This document shows, in pieces, positions 60,133-64,000 of a stretch of 64,000 nucleotides of DNA (within the stretch, counting starts at the first letter, position 1; every line of letters starts with the position of its first letter). Under the pieces are notes generated by a model. That model did no database searches, had not been told where the DNA came from, and saw only the letters and a program-made list of their open reading frames with translations. Source of the stretch: Polyodon spathula (lineage: Eukaryota > Chordata > Actinopteri > Acipenseriformes > Polyodontidae). The translations under genes were made by a program, and so were the position numbers. The stretch spans positions 43,771,726 to 43,835,725 of the forward strand of contig NC_054534.1 in assembly GCF_017654505.1 (NCBI RefSeq). The letters run 5' to 3'.

Positions 60133-63100
60133 GTAAGTGAACTTCTTCACAGTAAAATAACTACTAAAAGGAAATTGAAGAAAGGGTAAACAATACCTTC
60201 TAACATTACAACTTCTTTATAGAGTCCTCATGCTTTACAAATCCAGGTATCTTTTACAGAACTACATTTAAACAAAAGCCTTATCAAAAAGATAACTCTT
60301 CCGCCTTCAGTATCAACTGACTGTTCTCTTAATTATGCTGGGACGAAAACTCCAAATCTGTGGAGCATAGCAGCTAAAAACGTTGGAACCACAACTGGGG
60401 AATAACCAAAGATTAGCTTTTGCTGCGACCAGGGACATGAGGAGTAAATTTACTCAAATTAAGCAAGAAACAGAACTTTAAAATCAGTCAAAACCTAACC
60501 TGTAATGAATTAAAGGACCTAATGCAATAATGTGGTTACTACTTCTGATCAGCTGCAATTTATTTTGTGAACCAATCAAGAAATAATAAATGTGAGTTAA
60601 CTGTAAGCACCTTATTATTGATTAGTTGAAACTTGTCTGAAAAAGAAAATGGCTACATAGAACAAAGCTGACTTTTATTTGTAATACAATTCCTTATTTT
60701 ACAGTTTTTATATGTACCTCTAATAGAAACATAGTAGATATTAAAATGAAAGCAACAGAGTGTTAGTGGGGGGATCTGATCAACCACTGTTATGCTGTTA
60801 AAAACATCCTCAGCTAACCACCATGGATAATTGATTTGTAACGTGTTAGCAGTGCTGGAAGGAAACACTTGTCTCATAGCTCGGTTCATCCCTCAGGGAT
60901 CCTAAAGACATTACTTCTTGCTACCAATGTAATACGCACCACTGCACTGAGACTGCCCTACTGACACTTCATAATTATATTTTACATGCAATTGAATACA
61001 GGCGTGCTGTAATATTAGACTGCAGCATGAGTCATCCAGAGCATTTGACACTGTTGATCCCCAGCTTCAGTTACCTTCTTTGAAGTATAGCTTTCTTATT
61101 ACTGGTACCATGATTATCTGTTTCATTCATATCTGGAAAACTTAACACCACCCCAAATACATTAAACTAATAATATTTTGTTCCACAGATATGTGGCTTT
61201 TCCAATTAATTATGTTCTTTGAGAACAAAGTTTTCTAATATTATAACAGCAAAAGAACATTCAAGGAAGAAGTAAAATATCTAAGAGATACAAATGGAAA
61301 AATGATAGGTGAAGAAAAAAAAAAATCTAATATATTAAATGATTACTTTTCACAAGTTTTTTTACAAAGGAGGATACGGACAACATGCCCCACATATCAA
61401 CTTGTTCCTATACAGTTTTAAATAACTTTAGCATAACTGAGGCAGAAGTGTTAAAGAGACTAGGAGGTCTTAACTCTTAGCGGCCCATTTATTTAGCACT
61501 TGTCAGGCATGTCAGGTCCAATTTATTTTCAGAGTAAAACAGGTTTAAAAGGCAGTGTATGGCAAAAGGACATCAGTACTGCATCTCCAGACTAGCCCCA
61601 CCCCTTGTTCGCTGTATTTTTCACATACCTCTTTATAGACGTGCATACTGATAAATCCTCCTAATAAATATTTTTATCACCAAACTCCTCAATAATGCAA
61701 TCCAAGTCATTATTTTATTACTATAACATCTCAAAAAGCTCTGCAAATGTCTGTGATATTCTTTGAGTGCTGGATGCGGAAGCAGCTATCTCCTTTGTTT
61801 GTGTCCATTTTATCTCTCTGATGCATGGGGCTATCAGATACAACAACTAGAGACTTTTGCTTTATGTCTTTTTGATGATGTCGGACAGGGTCCGACATCG
61901 GACTGGAAACAGAAAATTGTAATGTCAGACCTGGTCTGACAGGACCGCAAAGGGTTAAAATTAACAAACCCCCTGCCACATGAGATCCTCCCAACAGTAC
62001 TCAAAGAATTGAAAGAAGTTATTTACAAACCGCTAACCAAGATCATGCAACAGTCTTATGAGACAGGGGTTGTACTGATAGACTGGAGAATTGCAAACAT
62101 AATACCGTTCCACAAAAAGGGAGACAAAACCGAACCAGGTAACTACAGACCATAAGTCACAAACTTGTTACATTTGTAGACGACACAAAAGTAGGAGGTG
62201 TGCCAAACACCATTGCAGCGCAAAGGCCATTAAAATGATCTAGACAGCATTCAGAATTGCGCAGATACAAAGCAAATGACATTTAATATAGAAAAGTATA
62301 AGGTACTGCACGCAGGCAATACAAATGTGCATTATAAATACCATATGGGAGATACTGAAATTATAGAAGGAATCTATGAAAAAGATTTAGGAGTTTATGT
62401 TGGTTCAGAAATGTCTTCATCTAGACAATGTGGGGAAGCTATAAAAAAGCCCAACAAAATGCTTGGATATATAGTGAAGAGCGCTGAATTTAAATCAAGG
62501 GAAGTAATGTTAAAACTTTACAATGCATTAGTAAGACCCTATATAGAATATTGTGTTCAGTTCTGGTCACCTCGCTACAAAAAGGATATTGCCGCTCAAG
62601 AAAGAGTGCAAAAAGCAACCAAAATTATTCTGGTTTTAAAAGGCATGTCATATGCAGACAGGCTAAAATAATTGAATCTATTCAGTCATGAACAAAGAAG
62701 ATGACACAGTGATCTGATTCAATCATTCCAAATTCTAAAAGGTATTGACAATGTCGACTCAAGGGACTTTTTCGACCTGAAAAAAGAAACAAGGACCAGG
62801 GGTCACAAATGGAGATTAGATAAAGGGGCATTCAGAACAGAAAATAGGAGGCACTTTTATACACAGAGAATTGTGGGAGTCTGGAACCAACTCCCCAGTA
62901 ATGTTGTTGAAGCTGGCACCCTGGGATCCTTCAAGAAGCTGCTTGATAAGATTCTGGGATCAATAAGTTGCTAATAACCAAACAAGCAAGATGGGCTGAA
63001 TGGCCTCCTCTCATTTGTAAACTTTCTTATGTTCTTAAGAAGCAAAGTTACATTTCTGTACAGCTACCTTACAGCCAACTGCTACCTAGAAATTAAGAAC

Positions 63101-64000
63101 AGCGAAAAGATAACTACTGATCGGTCAACATGCACTGCATTTAGATTCTATATAGTACACTGGCAGAGTTAGGGCTGAGGCATGGGTTTTGACAATTCAT
63201 GTGGATGGTTGTGTTGATGTCTGTGCATATGTGTCAGATCAAGCTTACACAATAATGCTATATTCATTCCCCTAGATGAACATTGAGCCAGAATTGTGCA
63301 TAAATGGTTTGTGGTGCATGGTGCAGTCTTCTTATACCTTCATTGGCCAACACATTCCCCAAATCTGAATGTGAACTGTGGGGTGAACTAGAATGTCATC
63401 TTCACATCATCATACACATTGATGCTAATCCCTCAGTTCTAGTTGCACACCACAGGCAGCCTTATTGAGTATCAGACATTAAGGTTTGTAATGTCCAATG
63501 CGTTCACAACCTTAAAAGCTGATTAGAAATTAACATTTTTCTGGATAGGTTCGAACTCACACTTGTGTTTTTAAGATGGTGTACCTGGGATTGTATCATT
63601 ATTTCTATTGCTAGCAAGGCTCTAAAAACTACAAATCCCACATAACACTGCTTTTATTGGTAAGTGCGTTCAACAGCGTGCACTTAGATCAGTTTTGAAT
63701 ACTCATGGTTTCCACGACAGTTATAACTAGAAGGGCTTAATAACCAAAACATATTGTATAAAACCAAAAGTCAAAATGTAGCGGTTTCTTTTTTAGTTTC
63801 TCGTCCCATATCTAGTCAGTATCGACAAGCTTCTATTTATGTACAGTCTTGAAAGACTTAAAAATTACAAACTCAGTTTGTAATAGTTACCTTTTTGTTA
63901 CAAGAGTATCTAGTTTTTGGAGGTTTTTTTTTTATTTTTTTTATGTGTGCCTAATATTTATCAATGTGCATTAGATACACAGAGTTTGACACTACGAACT
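60133..64000 (+). other. Start of the next ALDH1A intron (3' end beyond the window)
   Basis: No exon encoding the NCYN...GFKMSGNGRE segment was found up to 64000. The stretch 60260-60480 looks like an old repeat; a possible L2 RT scrap (AFDTVDPQ) lies at 61037-61061; 63050-64000 holds nothing recognised. Confidence 0.7.
61235..63045 (+). pseudogene. LINE relic (CR1/L2-type) interrupted by another insertion
   Basis: Pieces in order: a pre-RT part to about 61470; after an interruption (61470-61960), VLIDWRIANIIPFHKKGDKT then EPGNYRP (62070-62150); FVDDTKVGGVPN, the catalytic box (62176); the 131-codon frame 62276-62671 with MTFNIEKYKVLHAGNTNVHY, EKDLGVYVGSEM, LYNALVRPYIEYCVQFWSP; then RGHKWRLDKGAFRTENRRHF and GVWNQLPSNVVEAGTLGSFK. 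It ends with GAATGGCCTCCTCTCATTTG and TTCTTATGTTCTTA, a typical LINE 3' tail in non-teleost fish as far as I recall. Stops and deletions make it inactive. Confidence 0.8.

Noticed and set aside
60133..64000. Search for the last two ALDH1A exons
   Set aside because: No stretch resembling NCYN...CPFGGFKMSGNGRE or EYTEVKTVT bounded by splice sites was found; they are taken to lie outside the window.

Overview
This is a vertebrate nuclear genomic window, very probably from a ray-finned fish. The evidence is an intron-rich aldehyde dehydrogenase gene with canonical GT-AG junctions in a noncoding background crowded with Tc1/mariner, DIRS, Ty3/gypsy, Penelope, piggyBac, hAT and LINE relics and long (AT)n/(CA)n microsatellites. 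The gene resembles tetrapod ALDH1A1 more than ALDH1A2 or ALDH1A3. Teleosts such as zebrafish are reported to lack aldh1a1, so a non-teleost fish (sturgeon, paddlefish, gar or bichir type) is my best guess; this is inference only.

Layout. 1-17.4 kb: gene-poor 5' flank holding a MITE-like element, a 1.6-kb minisatellite of about 78 units of 21 bp, a dead Tc1 transposase, parts of two related LTR retrotransposons, a Harbinger-like MITE, an exact 56-bp repeat and an L2-like LINE fragment. 17.4-60.1 kb: the ALDH1A gene on the + strand. Eleven exons (21446-60132) encode the protein as far as the second-last intron of the family; the last two exons lie beyond the window or were not found. A possible extra first exon at about 17425-17511, behind a TATA box, joins in frame and would add 24 residues to the N-terminus.

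The long introns act as transposon landing sites. Intron 2 (21.6-35.4 kb) holds a DIRS-type retroelement with its inverted termini and internal complementary region, two pairs of inverted dispersed repeats, a Penelope-like GIY-YIG fragment and a gypsy RT relic. Intron 3 (35.5-43.6 kb) holds a second gypsy pol relic and a piggyBac relic split by a nested, nearly intact LTR element that encodes only a zinc-knuckle, proline-rich protein. Intron 9 (46.9-57.6 kb) holds a Tc1 element with about 200-bp TIRs, a multi-part LINE relic with a SINE-like insertion, and a hAT element with TSD and a nested LTR. The tail (60.1-64 kb) holds a LINE relic interrupted by another insertion.

The only host gene seen is the ALDH1A gene, whose product is expected to oxidise retinaldehyde to retinoic acid in the cytosol. 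The other coding-looking stretches are transposon proteins, mostly broken. No CRISPR, rRNA or tRNA genes were recognised.
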